Positions 42,564 through 50,814 of a stretch of DNA of 64,000 nt are shown here, piece by piece. A program made the position numbers and the translations under genes. This stretch comes from Sphingopyxis sp. (GTDB lineage Bacteria; Pseudomonadota; Alphaproteobacteria; Sphingomonadales; Sphingomonadaceae): positions 1,411,001 through 1,475,000 of the forward strand of contig NZ_JADIZJ010000001.1 of the NCBI RefSeq assembly GCF_016704835.1, in the 5' to 3' direction. Below the pieces are notes generated by a model. That model made no database searches, was not told the origin of the DNA, and worked only from the letters and a program-made list of their open reading frames with translations. Numbering within the stretch: position 1 is the stretch's first letter; each line of letters starts with the position of its first letter.

Positions 42564-44411
42564 ATGAAAGCCATGATTTCAAGCCTGTCGCTTGCCTTTT
42601 CGCTCGCGGTCGCCGGCCCCGCCGTCGCTGCGGAGCAGAAAGCCGCGGCGCCCGCAGCCAAGGCCGAGAAGCTCACCGCCGCCGACGCTGATGCCTTCAT
42701 CGCCGCCGCCGAAAAGGACCTGTTTGACTATACCGTCGAGGCGAGCCAGGTGAATTGGGTCAACAGCACCTATCTGACCGAAGACACCGATGCGATGGCA
42801 TCGCGGATCAACGCCGTGGGCACCGAAAAATCGGTCAAATATGCACTCGAAGCCGCCAAATATGCGAATGTTGCGGGGCTGAGCGCCGATACCAAGCGCA
42901 AGCTCGACATCCTGCGCACTGGGTTGGTTCTGCCCGCGCCGACCAAGCCCGGCGCGGCAACCGAGCTCAATCAGATCGCGACCGACCTGCAGTCGCAGTA
43001 CGGCAAGGGCCGCGGCATGCTGGACGGCAAGGAAATTTCGGGATCGGACATCGAGGCCGAGATGGGCAATATCGAGCGGACGCCGGCGCAGCTCGCCGAA
43101 ATGTGGACCAGCTGGCACGACAATGTCGGCGCGCCGATGAAGGATGACTATGCGCGCATGGTCGGCATCGCCAACGAGGGCGCCAAAGAACTGGGTTTCG
43201 CCAACACCGGCGCGATGTGGCGTTCGGGATACGACATGTCGCCCGAGGATTTCGCCAAGACGACCGAGCGTTTGTGGCAGGAAGTCAAGCCGCTCTACAT
43301 GGCGCTCCACACCTACACGCGCTGGAAACTGAACGAGAAATATGGCGACGCGGTGCAGCCCAAGACCGGGCCGATCCGCGCCGACCTGCTCGGCAACATG
43401 TGGGCGCAGGAATGGGGCAATATCTACCCGCTCGTCGCGCCCGCGGGGTCGGGCGACCTTGGTTATGACGTCGGCGAGCTGCTGACCGCGCAGGGCAAGT
43501 CGCCGCTCGACATGGTCAAGGCGGGCGAGAATTTCTATTCGTCGCTGGGTATGGCACCACTGCCCGAAACCTTCTGGAAGCGGAGCATGTTCACCAAGCC
43601 CGCCGATCGCGAGGTTGTCTGTCACGCGTCGGCATGGGACGTCGACAACAAGGATGATATCCGCATCAAGATGTGCATCAAGGTTAATGCCGACGACTTC
43701 ACGACGATCCACCACGAGCTCGGCCACAATTATTACCAGCGTGCCTATAACAAGCAGCCGTTCCTCTACCTGAACGGCGCCAACGACGGTTTCCATGAGG
43801 CGATCGGCGATTTTGTCGCACTGTCGATCACGCCGCAATATCTGGTCGACATCGGGTTGCTCGACAAGGCAAAGGTGCCGAGCGCCGACAAGGACACCGG
43901 CCTGCTGCTGCGGCAGGCGATGGACAAGGTCGCCTTCCTGCCCTTTGGCCTGCTTGTCGACCGCTGGCGCTGGGGCGTGTTCGACGGCACGATCAAGCCC
44001 GCCGATTACAACACCGCATGGACCCAGCTGCGCACCCAATATCAGGGGATCGTCCCCCCCGCTGCGCGACCCGCGAACGCCTTCGACGCGGGCGCAAAAT
44101 TCCACATCCCCGGCAACACGCCTTACACGCGATATTTCCTCGCGCGTATCCTGCAGTTCCAGTTCTACGAGGCGGCGTGCAAGCAGGCGGGCTGGACCGG
44201 GCCACTTCATCGCTGCTCCTTTTATGGCAACAAGGAGGTCGGCGCGAAGTTGACCGCGATGCTTGAAATGGGTGCATCGAAGCCGTGGCCCGACGCGCTT
44301 GAAGCCTTTACTGGCAGCCGCGAAATGTCGGGCAAAGCGATGGCCGATTATTTCGCGCCCCTGAAGACGTGGCTCGACGAGCAGAACAGGGGCAAGCCGC
44401 AGGGGTGGTAA
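42564..44411 (+). CDS. Exported M2 family peptidyl-dipeptidase (ACE-like)
   Basis: 615 residues. A signal peptide (about 1-23, ending AVAA) is followed by a helical M2 domain with the zinc motif H384-E-L-G-H388 and the third ligand E412 (GFHEAIGD). Homologous to angiotensin-converting enzyme, it should remove C-terminal dipeptides from peptides in the periplasm. Similar enzymes occur in Xanthomonas and sphingomonads. GAGGA precedes the ATG. The next gene starts at the stop codon. Confidence 0.95.
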   Translation: MKAMISSLSLAFSLAVAGPAVAAEQKAAAPAAKAEKLTAADADAFIAAAEKDLFDYTVEASQVNWVNSTYLTEDTDAMASRINAVGTEKSVKYALEAAKYANVAGLSADTKRKLDILRTGLVLPAPTKPGAATELNQIATDLQSQYGKGRGMLDGKEISGSDIEAEMGNIERTPAQLAEMWTSWHDNVGAPMKDDYARMVGIANEGAKELGFANTGAMWRSGYDMSPEDFAKTTERLWQEVKPLYMALHTYTRWKLNEKYGDAVQPKTGPIRADLLGNMWAQEWGNIYPLVAPAGSGDLGYDVGELLTAQGKSPLDMVKAGENFYSSLGMAPLPETFWKRSMFTKPADREVVCHASAWDVDNKDDIRIKMCIKVNADDFTTIHHELGHNYYQRAYNKQPFLYLNGANDGFHEAIGDFVALSITPQYLVDIGLLDKAKVPSADKDTGLLLRQAMDKVAFLPFGLLVDRWRWGVFDGTIKPADYNTAWTQLRTQYQGIVPPAARPANAFDAGAKFHIPGNTPYTRYFLARILQFQFYEAACKQAGWTGPLHRCSFYGNKEVGAKLTAMLEMGASKPWPDALEAFTGSREMSGKAMADYFAPLKTWLDEQNRGKPQGW

Positions 44412-45244
44412 GCGGATCGTCCGCGCCCGCCGGTTTCGATCGTGCGCGCTATCTCGACCGGATCGGCGCCACGGCGCCGGTTCGGGCCGATTTGGCGGCG
44501 CTCGGCTTCCTGATGCGTGCACATCTGGACCGCGTTCCGTTCGAAAACCTCGACGTGCAACTCGGCCGCGTCCCGCCGGAGACGGTCGACGACATCTTTG
44601 ACAAGGTGGTCAATCGTGGACGTGGTGGTTGGTGTTACGAGGTCAACACGCTGTTCGGCGTCCTCCTCGCCGATCTGGGCTATGCCGTCACCCGGCTGAG
44701 CGGCGATGTGCGGCGCGGCGGCGACGTTGCCGAACGGCCGGGCAATCATCTGTGCCTGCGCGTCGATCTCGATCGGGCCTATCTGGTCGATGTCGGTTTC
44801 GGCGGGTCGACCACCACGCCGATTGCGATTGAGCGCGGCAGAGTCGTCGACGGCCCCTATGCGATCCACATGGTGCAGGTCGCCAGCGATCGCTGGACCT
44901 TCGACGAAACGGTCGGCGAAGGGGCTTCCTTCGGGTTCGATTTCACCACCCGACCAGCGGATGAAGGCATATTGGCCGCAATGCGATCGGCGCTCGCGTG
45001 TGAAGACTGGTCGCCGTTCGTCCAGAATCTGGTGATGCAGCTACGCCGCGGCGATACGCACTGGACCCTGCGCGGCCGGGTACTCACCCAGCTAACGCCT
45101 GACGGAAAAACGACGCGCTTGCTGGAATCGGCCGATGAGATGGCGGCGGTCGGGCGCGAGGTCTTCGCAATCGAGTTGCCCGAGGTCGCCCGGTTGTGGC
45201 GCCGCGCCGCCGATCGCCATGATCAACTGTTTGGTACCGGCTGA
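44405..45244 (+). CDS. Arylamine N-acetyltransferase
   Basis: 279 residues if the GTG at 44405 is used, overlapping the peptidase stop; an ATG at 44369 lies inside the peptidase gene. The catalytic triad is C77 (RGGWCYEVN), H115 (GNHLCLRV) and D129 (LVDVGFGG), numbered from the GTG. The enzyme acetylates arylamines and hydrazines with acetyl-CoA or related acyl-CoA. Its end overlaps the convergent arsR-like gene by 22 bases. Confidence 0.92.
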   Translation: MVSGSSAPAGFDRARYLDRIGATAPVRADLAALGFLMRAHLDRVPFENLDVQLGRVPPETVDDIFDKVVNRGRGGWCYEVNTLFGVLLADLGYAVTRLSGDVRRGGDVAERPGNHLCLRVDLDRAYLVDVGFGGSTTTPIAIERGRVVDGPYAIHMVQVASDRWTFDETVGEGASFGFDFTTRPADEGILAAMRSALACEDWSPFVQNLVMQLRRGDTHWTLRGRVLTQLTPDGKTTRLLESADEMAAVGREVFAIELPEVARLWRRAADRHDQLFGTG

Positions 45245-45582
45245 CCCGGCACCCGGGTTTTGGCTTCAGCCGACTGTTTGAACTGCGCGAGCCTGGCGCT
45301 CGCCGCCGCGGCGTGGGGGCCGATCCAGCGGTCGTGGATGTCCTGGATCGGCATCGCGTTGAGGTGATTCCAGCGTTCGCGCCCGCGGCGTTCGGCGATG
45401 ATCAGCCCCGCATCTTCCAGCACTTTGAGATGTTGCATGACAGTGCATCGGTCGATGTTGCCGAAGTTGCCGCACAGCGTGCCCGTGGTGAGCGGCTGAT
45501 CCTTGAGCGTGTCGAGGATCTGGCGTCGGATGTGCGATGCCAGGGCTTTGAAAACTTGATCATATTCTGCATGGATTGACAT
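45223..45582 (-). CDS. ArsR family transcriptional regulator
   Basis: 119 residues from the ATG at 45582. Winged HTH with ALASHIRRQILDTLKDQPLT and a recognition region DRCTVMQHLKVLEDAGLI, without metal-binding cysteines typical of ArsR sensors. It belongs to the type paired with AHSA1/SRPBCC genes. It is divergent from such a gene at 45631, with an 8-bp inverted repeat adjoining its start codon, so it likely represses both. Confidence 0.93.
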   Translation of the reverse strand: MSIHAEYDQVFKALASHIRRQILDTLKDQPLTTGTLCGNFGNIDRCTVMQHLKVLEDAGLIIAERRGRERWNHLNAMPIQDIHDRWIGPHAAAASARLAQFKQSAEAKTRVPGQPVPNS

Positions 45583-45600
45583 GTTATAAATATATAACAT
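45581..45600. promoter_or_regulatory. ArsR operator candidate between divergent genes
   Basis: ATGTTATA-AATA-TATAACAT, a perfect 8-bp inverted repeat that overlaps the regulator's start codon and lies 30 bases before the SRPBCC gene. It fits an operator controlling both directions. Confidence 0.6.
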
Positions 45601-45630
45601 AATGGCAGACCAATCAAGCGGAGAATGTCG

Positions 45631-46113
45631 ATGGAACTGAAATTTCGAGTCGCGGCGCGGATCGCGAAGCCGGTGCATGAGGTGTTCGAGGCGGTCGCGG
45701 ACCCCGCGCAACTGTCGGAATATTTCACCACCGGCGGCGCCAAGGGACGGCTGGAAACCGGGGCGACGGTCACGTGGGATTTCCACGACTTCCCCGGCGC
45801 TTTCCCGGTGTATGTGATCGAGGTCGTCCAGGACGAAAAGATCGTGCTCGAATGGCAGGCGAACGAGGGTGAGGCGCCGAATGTCGCGGACGGCGAACTG
45901 AAAGACGCCGATTACCGGACCCGGGTGACGATGAGCTTTACCGGTCTCGACGACGGCCGGACGCTGGTCGAGATCGCCGAGGAGGGCTGGCGCGAAAATC
46001 AGGGCGCGCTAGGCGCGAGCTATGGCAATTGCCAGGGCTGGTCGCAGATGCTGTGCGCGCTGAAAATTTGGCTCGAGCATGGCATCAATTTGCGCGCCGA
46101 CATGTACAAATGA
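45631..46113 (+). CDS. SRPBCC (AHSA1-like) domain protein
   Basis: 160 residues from the ATG at 45631, chosen because GGAG stands eight bases before it; the ATG at 45625 is too close to that site. A START-like fold with motifs VFEAVADPAQLSEYFTTGG and SYGNCQGWSQMLCALKIWL. Such proteins bind hydrophobic small molecules, and the ligand is unknown. Divergent from the ArsR regulator, a very common pairing. Ends one base before the convergent SDR gene. Confidence 0.9.
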   Translation: MELKFRVAARIAKPVHEVFEAVADPAQLSEYFTTGGAKGRLETGATVTWDFHDFPGAFPVYVIEVVQDEKIVLEWQANEGEAPNVADGELKDADYRTRVTMSFTGLDDGRTLVEIAEEGWRENQGALGASYGNCQGWSQMLCALKIWLEHGINLRADMYK

Positions 46114-46887
46114 TCAGGCGTTGCGCGCCATCAGCCCGCCGTCGACCGGGATCACGGCGCCGGTGATATAGCTCGCAGCGGGGAGCACGAGGCTGAGCGT
46201 GATGTGCGCGACTTCGTCGGGCTCACCATAGCGGCGGAGTGCGGTGCGCCGCTTGGCAAAGACAATCTTGTCGGCATCGGCGACCTTGTCGGTCATGCCG
46301 GTGCGGATTGGGCCGGGACAGATGCAGTTGACCGTGATGCCGTCGCGGCCGAGATCGACGGCAAGGCCGCGTGTCAGCCCGACGACCCCCGATTTGGCGG
46401 CGACATAAGGCGTATCGCCGGGCGTCGCGCCCAGCCCCTCGGTCGAGGCGATGTTGACGATCCGCGGCGCGTCGCTCCGGCGGAGCCACGGCAGCGCGGC
46501 GCGCACCATAAGCTGGTGCGCGGTCAGCATCACCGCGATCGCGCGGTGCCAGATCGCATCATATTCGTCTTCGGCGTCGAGCGGGCAAAAGCTCGACACG
46601 CCGGCGTTATTGATCAGGATGTCGATGCCGCCGAAGGCGGCGGCGACGTCGGCGACCACGCGCTTGATGGCGTCGCCGTCCGAGACATCGAGGGCGAAAG
46701 CTCTGGCGTTGGCGCCCGCCTCGGCAGTGACACCTTCGCAAGCGGCGAGGTCAAGGTCGGTGACTGCGACCCTCGCGCCTTCGCTCGCGAGCAGCAGCGC
46801 CGTCGCGCGGCCCATGCCGCTGGCGGCGCCGGTGACGATGGCGACGCGCCCCGCGACGCTACGCGACCGGTCGGGCGCGATCGTCAA
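46114..46887 (-). CDS. SDR family oxidoreductase
   Basis: 257 residues. Classical short-chain dehydrogenase: cofactor loop TGAASGMGRA, NNAG, catalytic Ser in IVNIASTEG and YxxxK in YVAAKSG, C-terminal ITGAVIPVDGGL. NAD(P)-dependent, substrate unknown. Its ATG overlaps the AMP nucleosidase stop by four bases, so the two are co-translated. Confidence 0.95.
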   Translation of the reverse strand: MTIAPDRSRSVAGRVAIVTGAASGMGRATALLLASEGARVAVTDLDLAACEGVTAEAGANARAFALDVSDGDAIKRVVADVAAAFGGIDILINNAGVSSFCPLDAEDEYDAIWHRAIAVMLTAHQLMVRAALPWLRRSDAPRIVNIASTEGLGATPGDTPYVAAKSGVVGLTRGLAVDLGRDGITVNCICPGPIRTGMTDKVADADKIVFAKRRTALRRYGEPDEVAHITLSLVLPAASYITGAVIPVDGGLMARNA

Positions 46888-48368
46888 CGGAAGGGCGGCT
46901 CGTTGAACGCGCGCAACTTACGGCTGTGGAGCTTGGCACCTTCGTCGCGCATCGTTTCGCACGCGCGGATGCCGATCTGGAGATGGGCGGCGATCGCTTC
47001 TTCGTAGAAACGGTTCGCCTGTCCGGGCAGCTTGAGTTCGCCGTGCAGCGGCTTGTCGCTGACGCACAGCAGCGTCCCGTAGGGCACGCGGAAACGGTAA
47101 CCCTGCGCGGCGATGGTCGCCGATTCCATGTCGATGCCGATGGCGCGCGATTGCGAGAAGCGCAGCGCGCTGTCGGTGTAGCGCAATTCCCAGTTGCGGT
47201 CGTCGGTGGTGACGACGGTCCCGGTGCGCATGCGCTTTTTGAGGTCGGCGCCCGTCGCGCCCGAAACCGATTCGGCGGCGCTGGCGAGCGCCTGCTGGAC
47301 TTCGGCGATCGGCGGGATCGGGATGGCGACGGGCAGCACCGCGTCGAGGATATGATCGTCGCGCAGATATGCGTGGGCGAGGACATAGTCGCCGATACGC
47401 TGGCTGGGGCGTAGCCCGCCGCAGTGGCCGATCATCAGCCACGCCTCTGGCCGCAGCACCGCGAGATGGTCGCAGATCGTCTTGGCGTTCGACGGGCCGA
47501 CGCCGATATTGACGAGGGTGATGCCGCCGCCGTCGGGCGCGATCAGATGATAGGCGGGCATCTGGTGCCGCCGCCAGGCGCTGTCGGCGACAAGCGCACT
47601 GGCGTTGACGCCGGGCTGGTCGACGTAGAGCCCCGCGGCGCCGGCGAGTGCGGTATAGCGGCCCTGTCCGACCTGCGCCGCCGCCCACGACACGAATTCG
47701 TCGACATAGCGATGATAGTTGGTGAACAATATGTAGCGTTGGAAATGTTCGGGCGCGGTGCCGGTGTAGTGGCGGAGGCGCGCGAGCGAGAAATCGGTAC
47801 GCAGCGCGTCGAACAGCGCGAGCGGCTGCGACGCCGTTGGATCGGCGCCGAACAGACCGTCGGCAAGCTCGTCGCCGATATCGGCAAGCTCGGTGGTCGG
47901 GAAATGGCGCGCGAGTTCGAGTGGGGTGACCCCGCCCATGTCCGATCCGTCGCTGGCATCGAGCACATAAGGGAAGGGGATCTGCTGCCCGGTGCGCGTG
48001 ACTTCGAGCGTGATGTCATAGTGGCGCGCGAGCAGGCCGAGCTGGTCGCGCAGATATTCGGCGAAGAGGTCGGGGCGCGTCACGGTGGTGACAAATTCGC
48101 CCGCGCGCTCAAACTGGCCAAAGGCGAGATTATGCCCCTTTTGCCCTTCGCGCTGTTCGCCGGTGGTGGTCAGGCGGATCGCCGGATAGTCGAACAGCCC
48201 CGTCGCCGCGGCATCGGCCGGCGGCAGGGTGCGATCGCGGACATAGGCAGCGATGGCGTTTTTGAGGTTGGTGACCGAGGCGCGGAACCTGTCTTGCAGT
48301 TCGGCGATGACCTCTTCGACGAGGGCGGTAGGGTCGTCGATGTCGGGGCTATGCGATGATGATGTCAT
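46884..48368 (-). CDS. amn: AMP nucleosidase
   Basis: 494 residues from the ATG at 48368. An N-terminal AMP nucleosidase-specific domain is followed by a nucleoside phosphorylase-like domain (ITLVNIGVGPSNAKTICDHL, MIGHCGGLRPSQRIGDYV, GIDMESATIAAQGYRFRVPYG). It hydrolyses AMP to adenine and ribose 5-phosphate. The open frame reaches 48674 through a repeat element, but the later start matches the family. An SDR gene follows with overlap. Confidence 0.95.
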   Translation of the reverse strand: MTSSSHSPDIDDPTALVEEVIAELQDRFRASVTNLKNAIAAYVRDRTLPPADAAATGLFDYPAIRLTTTGEQREGQKGHNLAFGQFERAGEFVTTVTRPDLFAEYLRDQLGLLARHYDITLEVTRTGQQIPFPYVLDASDGSDMGGVTPLELARHFPTTELADIGDELADGLFGADPTASQPLALFDALRTDFSLARLRHYTGTAPEHFQRYILFTNYHRYVDEFVSWAAAQVGQGRYTALAGAAGLYVDQPGVNASALVADSAWRRHQMPAYHLIAPDGGGITLVNIGVGPSNAKTICDHLAVLRPEAWLMIGHCGGLRPSQRIGDYVLAHAYLRDDHILDAVLPVAIPIPPIAEVQQALASAAESVSGATGADLKKRMRTGTVVTTDDRNWELRYTDSALRFSQSRAIGIDMESATIAAQGYRFRVPYGTLLCVSDKPLHGELKLPGQANRFYEEAIAAHLQIGIRACETMRDEGAKLHSRKLRAFNEPPFR

Positions 48369-48416
48369 CGGGGCGGTGTTGCATGAAAATGTGACAAAAG
48401 GGAAGGGGTCGATCTT

Positions 48417-48585
48417 GGACGCCCTCTCCTTCAGGCGAGGGCGGCGAGACTGGGCAGCTTGCTGCCCAGTCGCAGCGGGGGGGCCGCGAGGTGACGCAAG
48501 GCCGCTGGCCCCACCCCGTTCGACCAAAGGCCGGCAAGAGCCCGACCAAGTCTCGCACCCCTCCTGAAGGGCAGGGGTGCGACAT
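48417..48585. repeat. Intergenic hairpin repeat, family A, copy 3
   Basis: The core is a perfect 10-bp hairpin, ACTGGGCAGC-TT-GCTGCCCAGT (48449-48470), with CGGCGAG on one side and CGCAGCGG on the other. A second end hairpin is at 48555-48580 (CACCCCTCC/GGGCAGGGGTG). In inverted orientation its flanks match copy 2 closely. It sits between the AMP nucleosidase start and the peroxiredoxin stop. Confidence 0.7.
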
Positions 48586-48588
48586 TGC

Positions 48589-49071
48589 TTACAGCTGTTC
48601 GAGCATGTGATCCGCGCTCGACACCTTGAACTCGCCGGGCGCTTCAACGTTGAGCTGTTCGACGACGCCGTCATTGACGATCATCGAGAAACGCTGGCCG
48701 CGTTTGCCCATGCCGAACGCCTTGCCGTCCATGGTCAGGCCGACCGCTTCGGCGAAATCGCCGTTGCCGTCGGCGAGCATGGTGACGCTCTCGCTGGCAT
48801 TGCCGCTCTTGCCCCATGCGCCCATCACGAACGCGTCATTGACCGCGGTGCAGACGATTTCGTCGACGCCCTTGGCCTTCAGTTCGGCAGCCTTGTCGAC
48901 GTAGCCCGGCAAATGCTTGGCCGAGCAGGTCGGGGTGAAGGCGCCGGGGACCGAAAACAGCGCGACCTTGCGGCCCTTGAAATAATCGGCGGTGCTGACC
49001 TGTTCGGGGCCGTTTTCGGTGACCTTTACAAAGGTGGCGTCGGGCAGCTTGTCGCCGGGCTGGATCGTCAT
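48589..49071 (-). CDS. Peroxiredoxin (Prx5-like, redoxin family)
   Basis: 160 residues from the ATG at 49071; an ATG three codons earlier is possible. The peroxidatic cysteine is C49 in VPGAFTPTCS, with the family arginine later in RFSMIVNDG. It reduces hydrogen peroxide and alkyl hydroperoxides with thiol donors such as glutathione or thioredoxin. A second cysteine (C74) is present but not in the classical resolving position. Divergent from the yqgE-like gene. Confidence 0.93.
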   Translation of the reverse strand: MTIQPGDKLPDATFVKVTENGPEQVSTADYFKGRKVALFSVPGAFTPTCSAKHLPGYVDKAAELKAKGVDEIVCTAVNDAFVMGAWGKSGNASESVTMLADGNGDFAEAVGLTMDGKAFGMGKRGQRFSMIVNDGVVEQLNVEAPGEFKVSSADHMLEQL

Positions 49072-49314
49072 GGTCGGCATCCTTTTCGTTGAGGGGATTG
49101 TGGTGGGCGAGACATTGGGTCGGGCGGGGCGGGAGTCAAGGTTGGCGAGGGGGTGGGGGTTGGGATTTTGGCGGGATTGGTGGTTGGCGACCCAAATTTC
49201 CTTCCCATCGCAAGTCGATGAAGAGGATTGGCTAGGTCTGCTTGCTACCCCAAAACCGTCGCCCGATCGCCAAAGATGCTGGACCACCCCGCCCCACCAC
49301 TGCATGATAGCGCG
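49072..49314. other. Divergent promoter region, peroxiredoxin / YqgE
   Basis: 243 bases between divergent genes. G/T-rich runs (GGGGGTTGGGATTTTGGCGG near 49150) and A/C-rich ends are seen, but no clear -10/-35 pair or palindrome. Confidence 0.3.
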
Positions 49315-49878
49315 ATGGACACAGACCCCATTTGGTTCACCGGCCAGCTGCTGCTTGCGCTCCCCGGCATCGGCGATCCCCGCTTCGAGCATTCGGTGAT
49401 CGCGATGATCAGTCACGACGAAGAGGGCGCGATGGGGATCGGGATTTCCGATCCGATGTCCGGGATGACCGTCGGCGCGGTGCTCGATCAGCTCGAAATC
49501 GACCATGACGATCCGCTCGAACAGCCGGTTTTCGTGGGTGGGCCGGTCGAGCCGTCGCGCGGGTTCGTGCTGCACAGCATGGATTGGGGCGGGCAGGAAG
49601 CGGTGCAGGTCAGCGATCGCTGGATGGTGTCGAGTTCGCACGACATCTTGCGCGCGATCGGCGAAGGGCGCGGCCCGTCGCGCTGGCTGGTGGCGCTGGG
49701 TTATGCCGGATGGTCGCCGGGGCAGTTGGAGGGCGAGATGGTCCACCACGGCTGGCACGTCACACCGGGCAGCGACACCCTGTTGTTCGACACGCCGCCC
49801 GCCAAGCGGTGGCAGGCGGCGTTTGCCGAAGCGGGAGTGGACGCCCGCTTGCTGACAACCGAGGGTGGTGAGGCGTAA
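49315..49878 (+). CDS. YqgE/AlgH family protein
   Basis: 187 residues from the ATG at 49315. Typical motifs are LTGQLLLALPGIGDPRFEHSV-like (here FTGQLLLALPGIGDPRFEHS), GIGISDPMSG, FVGGPVEPSRGFVLHS and LGYAGWSPGQLEGE. Function unproven; AlgH was linked to alginate regulation and YqgE to nucleic-acid-related roles in some reports. A palindromic repeat follows its stop. Confidence 0.94.
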   Translation: MDTDPIWFTGQLLLALPGIGDPRFEHSVIAMISHDEEGAMGIGISDPMSGMTVGAVLDQLEIDHDDPLEQPVFVGGPVEPSRGFVLHSMDWGGQEAVQVSDRWMVSSSHDILRAIGEGRGPSRWLVALGYAGWSPGQLEGEMVHHGWHVTPGSDTLLFDTPPAKRWQAAFAEAGVDARLLTTEGGEA

Positions 49879-49919
49879 TCTTCAAATTTCCGCCGAGGCA
49901 TGTTTAGGCCGCAAAAGAT

Positions 49920-50007
49920 CCGTTCGGCCTGAGCGTGCCGAAGGGCTGTCCTTTCTTTCGGCGTCGGAAAAAAAAGAACCGTGCTTCGACAAACTCAGCA
50001 CGAACGG
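49920..50007. repeat. Palindromic intergenic repeat, family C
   Basis: CCGTTCGGCCTGAGCGTGCC (from 49920) and CTTCGACAAACTCAGCACGA with CGG (ending 50007) are inverted, imperfect copies. It is the same family as the element inserted in mtaB at 19469-19551. It lies between the convergent yqgE-like and TPR genes. Confidence 0.8.
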
Positions 50008-50015
50008 CTGATAGA

Positions 50016-50414
50016 TTAGCGCGCCAGCGCCAGCTGCGGGCGCCCAGCCGCAAGGTTGGCGCGCGCGGTGCGGGCGGCCCAGCGCGAATCGACATAACGC
50101 CCGTCGGCGAGTTCGAGGTCGTAGCGGATCGGGCTGGCGAGTGCCGCGTCATAGGCGGCGGCGGCGTCACTGGTGCGACCCAGGCGAGCATAAGCGGTGC
50201 CGAGATTGATGAGGCGCGATGGATCACGGGCGTCGAGAATGGTGTCGCCGGTCAGTTTGGCGACCGCGGCATGGTTGTCGCCGGCGCGCAGCTCGGCATA
50301 AGCGACCGGCAGCGCGGTCGAATCGGCCTGCGGCCCCGTCACCACGATGATCGATTGGGCGCCAGCCGGCGTGGCAAAGGCCAGTGCGACCAGCGGCAGC
50401 AATATTTTTTTCAT
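50016..50414 (-). CDS. Exported TPR-like protein
   Basis: 132 residues. A signal peptide (1-19, ending TPAGA) is followed by about two tetratricopeptide-like repeats (PVAYAELRAGDNHAAVAKL and LINLGTAYARLGRTSDAAAA) and a C-terminal ARTARANLAAGRPQLAL segment. Probably a periplasmic scaffold; no partner is evident. Divergent from ahcY across a 400-base gap. Confidence 0.8.
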   Translation of the reverse strand: MKKILLPLVALAFATPAGAQSIIVVTGPQADSTALPVAYAELRAGDNHAAVAKLTGDTILDARDPSRLINLGTAYARLGRTSDAAAAYDAALASPIRYDLELADGRYVDSRWAARTARANLAAGRPQLALAR

Positions 50415-50814
50415 CTCTCTATCTCCCCGAAAACTTTAGCCGATTTTCTGCCCCATCAGCAGAAAAGTCAATGTTTTCGGCACTTTGTAACACTGGTGTC
50501 ACAATAGCCGATTATGCTTATCGCATGGCGCATTATAAGTCAGGATTTTCAGAATCTTGGCGTTGCCGACTCGATGTCACAATTTCGCGGCCCCGAGTGT
50601 CACAATTGCGCGTGTAGAAAAAAAATTTCGCCCCGGTGCATCATGCGCCAGCGATTCGCGCGCTCGCGGCGTTCGGCAGACCGCGCGACAATTGCGATAT
50701 AAAGAAAAGTTTATATTTGATCCTGGGGGCGCTTTGAGCTAGGGCGCGCAACATAATTACCCTATTTTCGGGGCCGCTCGCCTGCGGCCGATACTCGCCT
50801 ACAGGAGACACACC
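50415..50814. other. Intergenic control region, TPR protein / ahcY
   Basis: 400 bases, AT-richer than the rest of the window. It holds three copies of TGTCACAAT (50497-50505, 50575-50583, 50598-50606), all in the same direction, and a hairpin GGCCGC-TCGCCT-GCGGCC (50772-50789) shortly before the ahcY ribosome site ACAGGAGA. No match to known SAM or SAH riboswitch cores was recognised by eye. Confidence 0.45.

Noticed and set aside
48369..48674. N-terminal extension of the AMP nucleosidase frame
   Set aside because: It passes through a hairpin repeat and the end of the peroxiredoxin gene; the start at 48368 fits the family.
50740..50814. SAM or SAH riboswitch before ahcY
   Set aside because: Only one short hairpin is present and the conserved riboswitch cores I know were not recognised; a covariance-model search would decide.
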